This document shows positions 44,889-55,651 of a stretch of 64,000 nucleotides of DNA, piece after piece (the stretch's first letter is position 1; the number at the start of each line of letters is the position of its first letter). Source of the stretch: Dendrophyllia cribrosa (lineage: Eukaryota > Cnidaria > Anthozoa > Scleractinia > Dendrophylliidae); NCBI GenBank assembly GCA_024195265.1, contig JAJLRJ010000004.1, forward strand, positions 36,551,030 to 36,615,029. Direction: 5' to 3'. The translations under genes and the position numbers were made by a program. Under the pieces are notes generated by a model. It did not search any database. It had not been told where the DNA came from and saw only the letters and a program-made list of their open reading frames with translations.

Positions 44889-45187
44889 CAAGTCTTTTGC
44901 GTATCAAGCTAACAAAATCTATCTGTAAGCACTAAAAATATACCCGTCATTTTACACTTATATTAATCGAGATTGATTTTTTTTGACGAAATATCTCGTG
45001 GAGAATGCTGAAAATAGCATTTCCGAGCCTCTAGATTTCAAAAATTTCTGGGGGGGGGGGGGGGGGGGAAGGCATGCCCCCACACCCCCCTAGAGGCTCG
45101 CGCCTCCGGCGCTCGCTGCATTCACCCCCATTACAAAACCTTCAGATAAATACGAACACCCCTTCTGAAACCCCTGCTGCGCGCCTG

Positions 45188-45738
45188 ACTGAGCTGATAT
45201 TGTTTTAATTTGTTCTGACAAAAAAATAAGACGCCAGACATTCTAGGAGGTTCTTCTGTTTACGGACCCCCTTTACGGCATACATTGCCTCTAATTGTAA
45301 TGCGTTCGTTCGCGAAAAAATTACAGACGATCGAATGACGAACAGAATATTTTTTCACCCTCTTTTAATGCCCCCCTATCTCAACATCTTCAACTTTGAA
45401 CCCCTTTGTGAAGTTTGGTTATCAATTATGCAAAACAAGTGTTGTGACAATAGCCTTGAATTCCCACTGGAAGCTAAATTTTCGCCTTTTTTATTATGTA
45501 TCAGTCAAATCCAAGAGCGCCTAACCCATTTCTTAATATAAACACTTTCCTGAACTTTCACAGATCACCGTTACAACTTCAAATAGAAAATTAGGAAAGT
45601 ATAAGGCATGTAGATATTGAAATATTGAAATGAATCTGTTATCGATGTATTGTGACGTTAAGCTGTAAGTTAGTTCGCTCACCTTATTTCTTATCAGCTC
45701 ATTCCGAAACGGCTTTTTATGCCGATTAAAAGCTCCGC
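45188..45738. other. Spacer, no gene seen
   Basis: Between the hAT end and the next TIR element. Reading frames of under 80 codons without recognisable content. Confidence 0.5.
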
Positions 45739-46374
45739 TTAGGCCCAGTTCAAACGTCGAACTTTTCATGTGCCGAACCTAATTCCTTCAATTAAGTACA
45801 TGAAAAGATCGACATTTGAATCAATTAAGTTCGACATATGTTATTTGGGTCGACCCAAGAATTAAGTTCGAATGGGCTACATGGGAAGTTCGACTATGGA
45901 GCGACTTCGATTCAAACGTCGAACTCTAACGCATAAATTATGTTAACGTATTTTTCAATATAACCGCGCTTCTGATTGGCTATTTAGTGGGTTTTCGCGC
46001 CTTTGCAGACAACTCACAGAAGCGTAACAACGGTTACCAGCATTCACATTGTAGATTTTTAGACAAAAACTGGACAGCTTAATAAAATCGGTCTACTAAA
46101 AAGTTGCTTTTCTTTATATCCATAAAGAAATCGTAATGTATTTTAAAATTTATGGCGTTACTTTATTTTGTGCAAATATCACGATCACGATCTCCTCAGC
46201 TGTCTCCTTGCCATCACAGAACACAAAGCACACTAAAATCAAAACAAGAATTTCCAGGCTTGGTGAATTTTACTTTTTTTCGGTTTATTTCCTTATTTTA
46301 AGCAGTAAGGATGATATTTCTTTTCGCCACAAAATTAGGTTCGGCACATGTAAAGTTCGACCGTCTGAATCAAC
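45739..46374. mobile_element. TIR element, CAAACGTCGAACTTTTCATG ends
   Basis: GGCCCAGTTCAAACGTCGAAC then TTTTCATGTGCCGAACCTAA at the left. The right end is TTAGGTTCGGCACATGTAAA then GTTCGACCGTCTGAATC. The subterminal part repeats AAGTTCGA words several times (45825-45930). About 640 bp, no transposase. Confidence 0.7.
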
Positions 46375-46377
46375 AGG

Positions 46378-46656
46378 TAGGCAGCATTGGTAACTGGGGG
46401 AGTGATAGCAATATTCCATTTCTCGATAATCAAGATGCGACCCAAAGATTTACTGGGAAGTTGGATAAATTAATTTTCGTCTGTGACAGAATACACATAA
46501 TATTAACACACGATGCATAAATCATGCTCTAAAATGTCTCAAACAAGAAAACATCTTGATTATCGAGAAATGGAATATTGCTATGCTTACCAATGCTGCC
46601 TACCCAGAACCCCATTCGGTCTCATCGTTCATGGTTTATGCCTTTCACGGGTCAAC
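46378..46656. mobile_element. Rearranged copy of the AACGTTGACCCGTGAAAG MITE
   Basis: Shares with 54512-54784 the words GGCAGCATTGGTAA, CATTTCTCGATAATCAAGAT and ATAATATTAACACACGATGCA, but in a shuffled order and partly inverted. It ends GGGTCAACGTT, where it fuses to the A element with shared bases GTT. Confidence 0.6.
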
Positions 46657-47106
46657 GTTGGATAGCAAAGATTTTTGAAGATTGTACGGAATAAAAGACA
46701 AATTTATTTTGAAATCACTCCGACAGCGGTCGATGAGACTGAACTGAGCTGAGCGCGTGGGGACGCAAAACCTGAGCTGAGCGCGTGGAGACACGAACAC
46801 GATACGGCTAGCTAGTAACGCAACATACTCATTATCAATAATTAGCCTAAATTTTCACACCTTCCTCGTGGTGAACGCGTCCTTTGCTCAACCATATTCT
46901 ACAGACATTGCAAGAACTTGATGCGTGAATTACAAAACAATATTAGTCTTATTAGCTGGAGTTTTCGTCGATTCATCCCGGTTACATTTGCTTTGCTTTC
47001 CCTCAAAAAACGAAACTGAGAAAATTCTGTAATACCAGCGAGGCGATAAAACAGCATTATTACAACAAATTTACCGCAGCAATTACTATCTTTTGGATAC
47101 ACTAGT
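46657..47106 (-). mobile_element. A element, truncated copy
   Basis: Reverse orientation of the A segment at 32374 and 54809. It ends GGATACACTAGT at 47106 like the others but lacks the distal third, so the 66-codon ORF and 33-bp repeat are gone. The boundary at 46657 is a junction with the preceding MITE. Confidence 0.75.
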
Positions 47107-47242
47107 AATAAGTTCTTTAATATCTATAAAGCGTAAAATACATGTGCATATGATCTAATGCGCTGTACATTAATACTAAGGACACTAAGAAATTAAATAA
47201 CATTATTAAATAGATAAAATACACACATACTATAATTATATC

Positions 47243-47704
47243 GTGATTATTGTTCACCTTGTGAACAATGAAAATATCCCAGAAGATTATCTCCACGATA
47301 ATAAACACCTTAAAAGGCGCAGAATTGGTGCATTAGTAACCAATCTGAAAGACGTCATTTTTAATAGGCTAAGACCTAAAAAAAGCATTGCCCCAACCAA
47401 CAAATCTATCCCTTCACTTATGAGATCGCCTCTTACGACGTTTCATAATACGAGTCACCCTCCAAACCACGTTAACCCGCTGCATCCTACCTTCGACCAA
47501 CCTATTGTTCAATCAAGGAACCATGCATTTCAACATCAGCCGTCGTATGCTGCAGTGGCGAGGGTGCCCCCACCTGTAACTCCTCAAGTAACTCCTCAAG
47601 TAACTCCTCAAGTAACTCCTCAAGCTGTTATGAAACCACAGTCCATCAACATAAACACTGTTATGGAACTCTTGAGGCTTTATGAATCAACACGACATCA
47701 ATGA
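47243..47704 (+). CDS. LINE ORF1, 5'-truncated
   Basis: About 150 codons ending in TGA. Basic start (HLKRRRIGALVTNLKDVIF), then a proline/histidine-rich linker with four tandem VTPQ units coded by a 12-bp repeat at 47575-47625, then a short helical end (NTVMELLRLYESTRHQ). No start ATG fits, consistent with 5' loss. ORF1 proteins of LINEs bind RNA; no zinc knuckle or RRM is visible in what is left. Confidence 0.6.
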   Translation: MIIVHLVNNENIPEDYLHDNKHLKRRRIGALVTNLKDVIFNRLRPKKSIAPTNKSIPSLMRSPLTTFHNTSHPPNHVNPLHPTFDQPIVQSRNHAFQHQPSYAAVARVPPPVTPQVTPQVTPQVTPQAVMKPQSININTVMELLRLYESTRHQ

Positions 47705-47846
47705 TATTGGAATCTTATATCCTTTTTTCTTGCTCTGATTCTCATTCTTTACTTTACTTTAATTAGGGTTTGTTTTGCTGCTATTCCTTAGTTAAGTGGT
47801 TAATTAGGTTAATTAGTTTAATTAGGTTAAGGCGTTTAATTAGGTT

Positions 47847-50800
47847 ATGTCATATTTTCGATCTAACCTCTTATCTATTTCTAGTTGGAACGTAAAGCGG
47901 TTTGTCCGAAAATTTCTTTTTAGGTAACAAATTATCAAATGATGATTTTCTGAGCTACTTTCACAATTGTGACATCATCGTTTTAACCGAAACTTGGAGA
48001 ACAAATGATTTTTGTTTACCCGGTTATGAATTATTTATCAATCCTAGCAAAAAACATCACAATAAGAAAAATGGTAGATCATCAGGTGGTATTGCCCTTG
48101 GATTTAAAAATGCTGTTAAACAAGGCATCGAATTAATCGCATCTACTTCGAATTTCATATGGTCCAAACTCGATAAAACTTTTTTCAATTTAGATCAAGA
48201 TATATTTTTATGTGCTATTTATATCCCCCCGAGAGATTCCCCCTATTTTAACCCCGACATTTTTGATGACGTTCAAAATGACATTGCTAAATATAGTTCA
48301 GAAGGCCTTATTATGCTGACAGGTGACTTAAATGCCAGAACAGGTTGCGCACTAGATTTCATTGACGTAGACCAATGTATTCATGTCCCCGGTGATAATC
48401 TTCCTCCCTTACGCTCCTTACGACGGAGGAAAAACTTTGACTCCCACATCAATGAACATGGTCAGTCTCTACTTGAAATTTGTAAAGCATGCGATTTAAG
48501 AATCCTAAATGGAAGAACAACAGGTGACTCTTTTGGAAAAATAACTTTTCATTCCCCAAAAGGAATTAGTACTGTAGATTATTTCATTGTTAGCCATGAA
48601 TTAATGCACTTGTTTGAAAATTTTATAGTTAAAGAGCCAACGATTTTTTCAGACCATTCTCAACTTATTTGTTGGGCAACGATCTCACCGTTAGTTTCTC
48701 CCCAAACAAATCCTCCCTCTCAAGTAGGTACGTTTACTCTTCCAAAACAATTCGTTTGGAACCAAACTTCTGATGAAACGTTCCTTAATGCCCTAAAACA
48801 AGACGAGTTTCTCTCACGTCTAACTTTGTTTGAAAAAACTACCTTTACCACAGATAGTGAAGGTATTGATTTGGCAACAGAGCAGTTCACAGATATCATA
48901 AATGATGTTTGTATACGCTCTCTTAGATTAGCTCACACAAAAAGGAATTCAAAGAAACATAAAAAATGGTTTGATACGGATTGTGTTTCTTTAAGAAAAC
49001 AATTAAGTTTACTTTCTAACAAAAAACATAGAAATCCTCTTGATTCAAGCCTTAGGCAAGATTACCATACAGCGCGTAAAAACTTTAAGAAACTGATTAA
49101 ATATAAAAAAGCGAAACTCTTCAACTCTCAAGTTGAAGAACTTACGCAGAACAAAGACAACCAACAATTTTGGACATATCTCAAATCCCTGAAGGAAGAA
49201 CAAAACCTCCCGTCAAATAATCAGGATATCCCAGTGGACAATCTTTTTAAACATTTTAAACAACTACATTCACACCCAGACCTTTCTTCCCTTCCATCAG
49301 GTCCAAACTCATTAAAGGAAGATATTTCTAATTTAGAACAAACAAAAGACATCCACAACGTTTTAGATAGCCCTATTTTACTTTCTGAAATAAAAAATAT
49401 GGTTAAATCACTGAAATCGAAAAAGGCCCCCGGACCTGACAAAATCCGTAATGAAATGTTAAAAACTGGAATACAATTTTTGAACGCTGCCCTTTGCAAG
49501 TTATTTAATCTAATACTTCAAAGTGGTTTTTTCCCTAGTTCTTGGTGCGAGGGAATAATAACTCCAATTTATAAATCTGGTAACAAACGTGACCCAGCAA
49601 ACTACAGGGGCATATGCATTAATAGTTGCCTAGGAAAACTTTTCACCTCGGTTCTTAATACCAGACTAAAAAATCATGTACTCGATCAAGACATTTTACA
49701 TCAAGCTCAAATTGGATTTTTACCAAATCATCGCACATCCGATCACATCTTCACTCTAAGAACTTTGATTGATAAATACGTCAATCAAGTCCCAAAAGGT
49801 AAATTATACACCTGCTTCATTGACTTTAAGAAAGCTTTTGATTCAGTTTGGCATAACGGCCTACTTTACAAACTTCTCCAATACAACATTGGGGGTAAAT
49901 TTTATGACCTAATTAAAAATCTTTACTCTAAAACCAAATGTTCAATAAAAATTTCTGATCAAAGAACAGAATTCTTTGATTATTGCAAAGGTGTTAGGCA
50001 AGGTTGTATCCTCTCCCCCATGCTGTTTAATTGATACCTAAATGAAATTCCTTTTCTACTTGACCGAGAAGACACAGATCCTATAGTTTTACCAAACGGA
50101 TCACACCTAAACTGTTTACTCTATGCGGATGACTTAGTGTTGATTTCTCACTCAGCCAAAGGCCTAGAAAAGGCACTTTCCATTCTCTCAGAATATTGTG
50201 ATAGTTGGTTGTTATCTGTGAATCCAAAGAAAACAAAAGTAATGATCTTTCAGAAGAAATATAGGAAATCAATTCTTGAAAAACACTGTTTTCAGATTAA
50301 TAAACACAAAATAGAAATTGTCAGTAATTACACTTATCTTGGAATCAACTTTTCTACTAACGGAAACTTTAAAGTCTGTAAATTAAATTCGAAAGATAAG
50401 GTAAGACGATCCTTCTTTGCTACCCGTCGTTATTTAGATTTCTCAAAAGTACCACTTGATATCACAAATAAACTTTTTAATACACTTTTTCTACCCATTC
50501 TCCTTTACGGATCGGAGGTATGGGGGATTTACGATAAAGATGATTTTAACATTTGGGAAAAAGATGTAATTGAAAAAACACATATTTTCCTTTGTAAACA
50601 ATCTCTATGTGTAAATAAACAATGTCCAAATGTTGCAGCCAGAAATGAACTAGGTAGATTATCTTTGAAATTGATGATAGACTCTTCTATTTTTAAATTT
50701 TGGATCCATTTACAAAAATTGCCAGATAATAATATTGCAAAACAATGCTTACACATTTCCAAAGATATGGCTGATAAAAACCAGCCGGGAATATTACAGA

Positions 50801-51366
50801 AAATTAAAATTTTATGCAATAAATATAATTCAAGTTCCATGATTTTAAATGAAAACAATAGTAAAGTGTTTATTTCTCACGTCGTTCAAAATATGCACAA
50901 AGCCCTAATTAATCACCAACTCTTACTTCTAAACACTAACAGAAAACTTATTTTTTACAACGCTTTTAAAACAGACACCAAAAAAGCTGAATCCTTAGAT
51001 GCTATAAAAAATCCTCTACACAGAACTGCTATTAATAAATTTCTCTTGGGGAATCATCGACTTCGCATTGAAACAGGGCGACACACTGTTCCCAAAACTC
51101 CCGAAAATTTAAGAATTTGTTCTCTGTGCCAATCTAATGAAGTCGAAAATGAATCTCATGTTATATTCTCTTGCGCATTGTATAATAAGTTTCGCTCAAA
51201 ATTTTTTGACGAAGTCATTGAAAAATACAGCTTTTTCAAAGACTTCGATATCAACTCAAAAATTTTGTTCCTTTTTAACAGCATTGATCCCTTTATTTGT
51301 AGATCAGTTGCTGCTTTTATTTTCGATATCATGAATTATAGATACAAAATATTATTTCATAAGTAA
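47847..51366 (+). pseudogene. LINE ORF2: APE endonuclease and reverse transcriptase, two lesions
   Basis: Likely start ATG 47847 (MSYFRSNLLSISSWNV). A one-base insertion near 47895 shifts the frame, and a TGA at 50032-50034 interrupts it just after the RT motif GCILSPMLFN. Otherwise it is open to TAA at 51366. Endonuclease motifs: LTETW, TGDLNART, FSDHSQL. RT motifs: KKAPGPDKIRNEML, ANYRGICINS, CFIDFKKAFDSVWH, and LLYADDLVLI (catalytic YADD). The C-terminal CSLC ... ESHVIFSC is a zf-RVT-like cysteine/histidine cluster. No RNase H domain seen. Only two disabling changes suggest recent insertion. Confidence 0.88.
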
Positions 51367-51460
51367 ATTTAATTAGAATTAATATATGTAGCTTAGGTAA
51401 TGCCATGTATAGATATGGAAATACCTCAATAAATTGTTGTTGTTGTTGTTGATTAAAACT

Positions 51461-51932
51461 AGATTAGGATTATGGATTAGTCAGGCCGAATACCGTTTGT
51501 CACTTTCGGCAATTTCCATATTTTTTTTCAAAATAGCATCAAATTTTTCGTCATGTCAAATCATACCATTAAAATGATTATTATTTGTTCAGTGGTTTTC
51601 ATTATTTTTAATTTATTCAGGTTTTTCGGTTAAAGATAATTTCTTAATTAAAAGTTTTCATCAGTAATACATGTACAAGCTAGAAGTCCTATTTTATATC
51701 AATTTTTCATTTACTTGAATCATTGCCCTTTGTCTCCTAACATCTACATATTGAACAGTTTTGTTTAAGAACCAAGTAAAATCGGTTGCACGATCAAAGA
51801 AAACAACCGTTACCTAGGTAAATTCAAATTTAAAAGTTGTATCGTAAAACCGCGACTAATATTAGTCCTAATTTATGACAGCAGAATCCAGCCACTCGCT
51901 CATCACTTTAATTAATAATCCGCCCATCACGC
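51461..51932. other. Spacer between LINE and START gene
   Basis: AT-rich, no repeat family recognised. The last 30 bases lead into the TATA-like box of the START gene. Confidence 0.5.
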
Positions 51933-51940
51933 GATAAAAG
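51933..51940 (+). promoter_or_regulatory. TATA-like box of the START-domain gene
   Basis: GATAAAAG, 48 bp before the ATG at 51988. Spacing predicts transcription start around 51962-51970, leaving a short leader and favouring ATG 51988. Confidence 0.45.
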
Positions 51941-51987
51941 CTGTCTCTCTTTTGTACGTACGATCCAGCTCGAGTCTATCGTTACCC

Positions 51988-52677
51988 ATGTCGTCAACAG
52001 ACGACTTTTTCACCTCATTTTCGTACGAGAAGGAGATAGAGAGAGCAAAGTGGTTCAAGAATGACTTGGATAAAGGCGGATGGAAAGAAGTACACAACAG
52101 TCCTGGATCAGTTTACTGGCAGAAAACCTTCCCTGACAATGAAGTTCCGATAAAGTTGCTGTTCAAGATCGACTTGCCGTTGTCTGCAAAAACATACATG
52201 GAAATGGTGAACCCCAAAAATATGGATTTACGGAACAAGTGGGACCAAGTTTTCGTAGATCAAGAAATAGTAAAGACCTACCCAGATAACCAGGGGTACA
52301 TCTTTTACCTGCCTTTTCCCACTTCATGGCCGCTACAAAATCGTAGTTTCATGTTGTTCTCGCCGCCAACAAAAGAAATCGACTGGTACGGCAAGCGAGC
52401 CTATATCCTGGTCCAAAAGAACGCTTGGCATTCATCAAAACCCGCAGGAGCAGACGGTCGGGTCAGAGCGAATAATGGAGGGAATTTTTTTGTGATCACT
52501 CCTGACGAAACAAAATCAGATTCGGCGTGTACAGTGTTCAGTCTTTCAAACAACAACTACAACGGATGGATGCCAAAGAGGCACATTGAACGGTTGGTTT
52601 CAAAGGCGGTGGTTTCTTCGTTCAATCGTTTCTTTGAGTGCGTCATTGAAGGCTACAATAAATACTACAAGCAATAA
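51988..52677 (+). CDS. START-domain lipid-binding protein, intronless
   Basis: Protein of 229 aa made almost entirely of one START (StAR-related lipid transfer) domain, which binds a single lipid or sterol in a hydrophobic tunnel; probably cytosolic, as no signal or membrane segment is seen. Start ATG 51988 (MSSTDDFFTSF) is the first ATG of the frame. Features: AKWFKNDLDKGGWKEVHNS at the N-terminus; KLLFKIDLPLSAKTYMEMV and NKWDQVFVDQEIVKTYPDN across the first strands; PFPTSWPLQNRSFML; and the long C-terminal helix RLVSKAVVSSFNRFFECVIE. Closest to the PCTP/STARD-type single-domain proteins, but I cannot assign a member or a ligand. The lack of introns may mean an origin by retroposition. Confidence 0.85.
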   Translation: MSSTDDFFTSFSYEKEIERAKWFKNDLDKGGWKEVHNSPGSVYWQKTFPDNEVPIKLLFKIDLPLSAKTYMEMVNPKNMDLRNKWDQVFVDQEIVKTYPDNQGYIFYLPFPTSWPLQNRSFMLFSPPTKEIDWYGKRAYILVQKNAWHSSKPAGADGRVRANNGGNFFVITPDETKSDSACTVFSLSNNNYNGWMPKRHIERLVSKAVVSSFNRFFECVIEGYNKYYKQ

Positions 52678-52866
52678 GAATGACTGAATAGGACACCGTT
52701 TGGCTTTTTTCTGTTAAGTCAACACACACATATTCAATAGCAATTTAATTATTACGCATATTAAACAACAATTTTAGAGAACGCGACAGTGATCGCTACG
52801 AAAAAAATTAGCATTTTTTAGACCACCCAATAAGACAGTGCCAAGTTAATTACGTTATACACCTAA

Positions 52867-54508
52867 GGGACTGTGCAATAATTATCTGGAGGGGGGGTTC
52901 TAAGATTAATAGGGGGGGCCTGAACTTAAACCAAAGCGCAGGGTAGGGGGGTAAGATGTTATTTCTTAAACATTTGTAGGGGGGTTAGAAGTTAAACTGA
53001 GAGGTCTGATCTCAATCCATGGACTCAAGATAATGTATATTATATAATGAGACGTTTCCCAGAGCGACCTGTACCATACCCCAATGTCTTAGAATTGACA
53101 GACAAAGGTCCTGGAGCAGGTGTCCATAATATAGAAGTCCAGGACTTGTTCCTTCTGGTGTGCCTTCTGCTTGAATCAGACCATCGTATTCGTTTGCATA
53201 GGGCGCCGCATGACTCGGCGCAGAACGCACTAATGCTGCAATTGGAGAAGCTCTTACGACAGGAAGTCCGGTCGCCCCACCCAATGACCCTTTTCATGGG
53301 CTTCCTACTGCAGAATTGGAAAGAATGTGCTTGAAAGACATAGAACAACACTGCATTGCCTGGGAGGAAGCAAATACTTGGTCAATGGCCAACCAAATTG
53401 CACAGCGCATTCATGACGAATCGGGTCCTGGAAAGAATGACTTCCTGATCTCCCTTGCCAGCTACCATCCGGAAAGTCACATCCTGCTTCATCTCTCGAA
53501 GTACCTTCTTAAATGGAGGAAGGCTTCTCCACAGCAACGACACAAAATATGCGGGAACGGAGTTTTTTCAAAGCTTCAAAAGATGAAAGATGCCCATGTG
53601 AAGCAAGGACAATACTACCTTGAGTACTTGAAGTTTTCATGTGACCCATCCTGCGATGAATGCGAGGAAGAAGGTTGGACAGGTGGCATTCCCATTACAC
53701 GATCTCCATTGCCAGCCCTTGATCCGTCCTCGCCAGGAAAGTATCTCCCAGTTGATGAACCTCGTTTGGCTCCAAGCGAGGTTGACAGTATCCTTCCTAG
53801 TGTACAAGTGAAGAAGATGTTTGTTGAAAAGAAAGTGACCTCTTCTGATAACCAGGCCATACGGCAAGCATGCTTAAAGCTTAACATCGACGAAAGTTCT
53901 TGCAGAAGATATCTTCAGCACCTTGAATTCTTGGCTCTAAAAGCAGACAAAAGAAATCTTGAAAGAAACACCATTCCAGAAGATATTTGTTGGGAGAGCA
54001 GAGACGATGTTGAAAGACTGACTAACAAGCAACTTCGGCTCTATCTAAGGCAAGAAGGTCTAATGGTATCTGGAAACAAGCCACAATTAGTTGAGCGAAT
54101 ACTTAAGCATGCAGATGGTTCTGTAGCAAGAACATTTGATGAAGACATCGAAGATGATGATGAAAACATGCCCTCCAGTTCTCATGATGATACCTCAAGT
54201 GATTCTGAGGAGGAGTCAACCGAGTATGAAGGTGGTTCATCAGGCAACAATTATGTGGAGCGCAGCTTCCAAGTTTTATTTATTGATGATGCAGACATAC
54301 CAGAAGTAGTGTAAAGGTAAAGAGGGATGTAGGGAGGATCGGAGGTTGGGGAGGGGGGGTTGCATTGAAAGTAATCTCCCCTCTAGACGGGGGTGGACAA
54401 GAAGTTATTTTAACTTTAATTCAGGGGGGGGGGGGGGGGTGCAACTTTATTTTAAGGCCTACTTTGCTAATTTTAGAACCCCCCTCCAGATAATTATTGC
54501 ACAGTCCC
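52867..54508 (+). mobile_element. TIR-bounded element encoding a SAP-domain protein
   Basis: The left end GGGACTGTGCAATAATTATC then TGGAGGGGGGGTTCTAA is matched by the inverse right end (TTAGAACCCCCCTCCAG, then ATAATTATTGCACAGTCCC), about 36 bp with few mismatches. TAA flanks both sides (52864-52866 and 54509-54511), a 3-bp duplication as in PIF/Harbinger elements. The cargo is a frameshifted gene (53047-54314) that shows no DDE transposase. Subterminal G runs are present at both ends. Confidence 0.75.
53047..54314 (+). pseudogene. SAP-domain protein of the TIR element, one frameshift
   Basis: The first frame (53047-53334) reads RRFPERPVPYPNVLELTDKG ... IEVQDLFLLVCLLLESDHRI. One base shift near 53280 joins it to the second (NDPFHGLPTAELERM, then KDIEQHCIAWEEANTWSM), which stays open to TAA at 54314. 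The second part has a cysteine cluster CDPSCDEC (about 53643-53665), then a SAP motif (LTNKQLRLYLRQEGLMVSGN, about 54018-54110; a DNA-binding helix-extended loop-helix), then an acidic Ser/Asp/Glu tail and the end FQVLFIDDADIPEVV. The upstream part of the protein seems to be missing. I do not recognise the rest. It could be an element gene of a poorly described family, or a captured host gene. Confidence 0.65.
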
Positions 54509-54511
54509 TAA

Positions 54512-54784
54512 TTGAAGAAACGTTGACCCGTGAAAGACATAAACCATGAACGATGAGACCGAATGGGATTCTGGGTAGGCAGCATTGGTAAGCATAGCAA
54601 TATTCCATTTCTCGATAATCAAGATGTTTTCTTGTTTGAGACATTTTAGAGCATGATTTATGCATCGTGTGTTAATATTATGTGTATTCTGTCTTAGACG
54701 AAAATTAATTTATCCAACTTCCCAGTAAACCTTTGGGTCGCATCGTTTATGGTTTATGCTTTTCACCCGACAACGTTTCTTCAA
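54512..54784. mobile_element. MITE, TTGAAGAAACGTTGACCC ends
   Basis: TTGAAGAAACGTTGACCCGT then GAAAGACATAAACCATGAAC at the left; GGTTTATGCTTTTCACCCGA then CAACGTTTCTTCAA at the right. It begins one base after the TAA flank of the SAP element. A shuffled relative is at 46378-46656. Confidence 0.8.
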
Positions 54785-54808
54785 TTTGGTGTATATATAT
54801 ATGTATAT

Positions 54809-55440
54809 ACTAGTGTATCCAAAAGATAGTAATTGCTGCGGTAAATTTGTTGTAATAATGCTGTTTTATCGCCTCGCTGGTATTACAGAATTTTCTCTTT
54901 CGTTTTTTGAGGGAAAGCAAAGCAAATGTAACCGGGATGAATCGACGAAAACTCCAGCTGATAAGACTAATTTTGTTTTGTAATTCACGCATCAAGTTCT
55001 TGCAATGTCTGTAGAATATTGTTGAGCAAAGGACGCGTTCACCACGAGGAAGGTGTGAAAATATAGGTTTAACTTAATTATTGATAATGAATATGTTGCG
55101 TTACTAGCTAGCCATATCGTATTCGCGTCTCCACGCGCTCAGCTCAGGTTTCGCGTCCCCACGCGCTCAGCTCAGTCTCATCGACCGCTGTCGGAGTGAT
55201 TTCAAAATAAATTTGTCTTTTATCCCGTACAATCTTCGAAAATCTTTGCTATCCAACAGTCCTATCACCATGCCTCACAGTCCTCGCTCAACTCGCGGTA
55301 GTCTTCGACACTTCAGTTCCGATTACGACTGGCACATGTTGGACCAAAATATTACAAATCTCGCAGCCAACAGCTTGAAGCAGCAAGCGAGGCTATTGTT
55401 CTTGGCGCAGTGCATTCTGGCCCAAAATGTGTGCGTGGCG
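54809..55440 (+). mobile_element. A element, third copy, joined to a truncated hAT-like copy
   Basis: Starts ACTAGTGTATCCAAAAGATAG and keeps the 66-codon ORF (55213 on). It then stops at GTGCGTGGCG, within the first 33-bp unit, where copy B of the CCCGGGG family begins abruptly. The codon that is TGA in the palindrome copies is TGC here, extending the frame. Confidence 0.75.
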
Positions 55441-55651
55441 TGCCTTTCAAAATATATGAAACAGACGCACGTAAAGGCTTTATGAAAGGGGTACCATTTT
55501 CAATGAAAGGTATATGAAAGGGCTACCATTTTCAATGAAAGGTATATGAAAGGGCTACCATTTCTGTCAAAAACGGTATATGAAAGGGTAAGAGTTTGGA
55601 CCTTGGGGCGGAGCATCCCTGTACAAAACTTTGTTGAGTACTCTCCCCCCG
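55441..55651 (+). mobile_element. CCCGGGG-family element, copy B, 5'-truncated
   Basis: Begins inside the family sequence at AAAATATATGAAACAGACGC and runs through the ATGAAAGGGGTACC units to CGGAGCATCCCTGTACAAAA and GTTGAGTACTCTCCCCCC. No matching flank on the left, so the junction with the A element is a deletion or recombination product. Confidence 0.75.

Larger units (their letters stand above)
42928..45187 (+). mobile_element. Decayed hAT transposon with nested insertion
   Basis: The left end CAGGCGCGTAGGAGGGGGG pairs imperfectly with the right end CCCCTGCTGCGCGCCTG. ACTGA occurs directly outside both ends. Inside are the C-terminal part of a hAT transposase (43031-43551), then a 1.15-kb repeat inserted at 43738-44888, then a tail with GAGCCTCTAGATTTCAAAAA, a G run at about 45052-45068 and CCCCCTAGAGGCTCG, which forms a subterminal hairpin. 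Confidence 0.7.
47108..51460 (+). mobile_element. LINE (non-LTR retrotransposon, APE-type), nearly full length
   Basis: Contains the end of ORF1, a complete but lesioned ORF2 (endonuclease plus reverse transcriptase) and a short 3' UTR. It ends in CAATAAATTGTTGTTGTTG, a (TTG)n tail as in the CR1/L2/Jockey group. The 5' boundary is uncertain: the element probably begins between 47108 and 47240, just after the A element, and ORF1 appears truncated. Clade placement needs an RT tree. Confidence 0.85.

Noticed and set aside
54809..55440. A element as an LTR with a tRNA primer site (GTGGCGCAGTG)
   Set aside because: No TG...CA-bounded direct repeats, polypurine tract or pol sequence was found, and two copies are inverted rather than direct.
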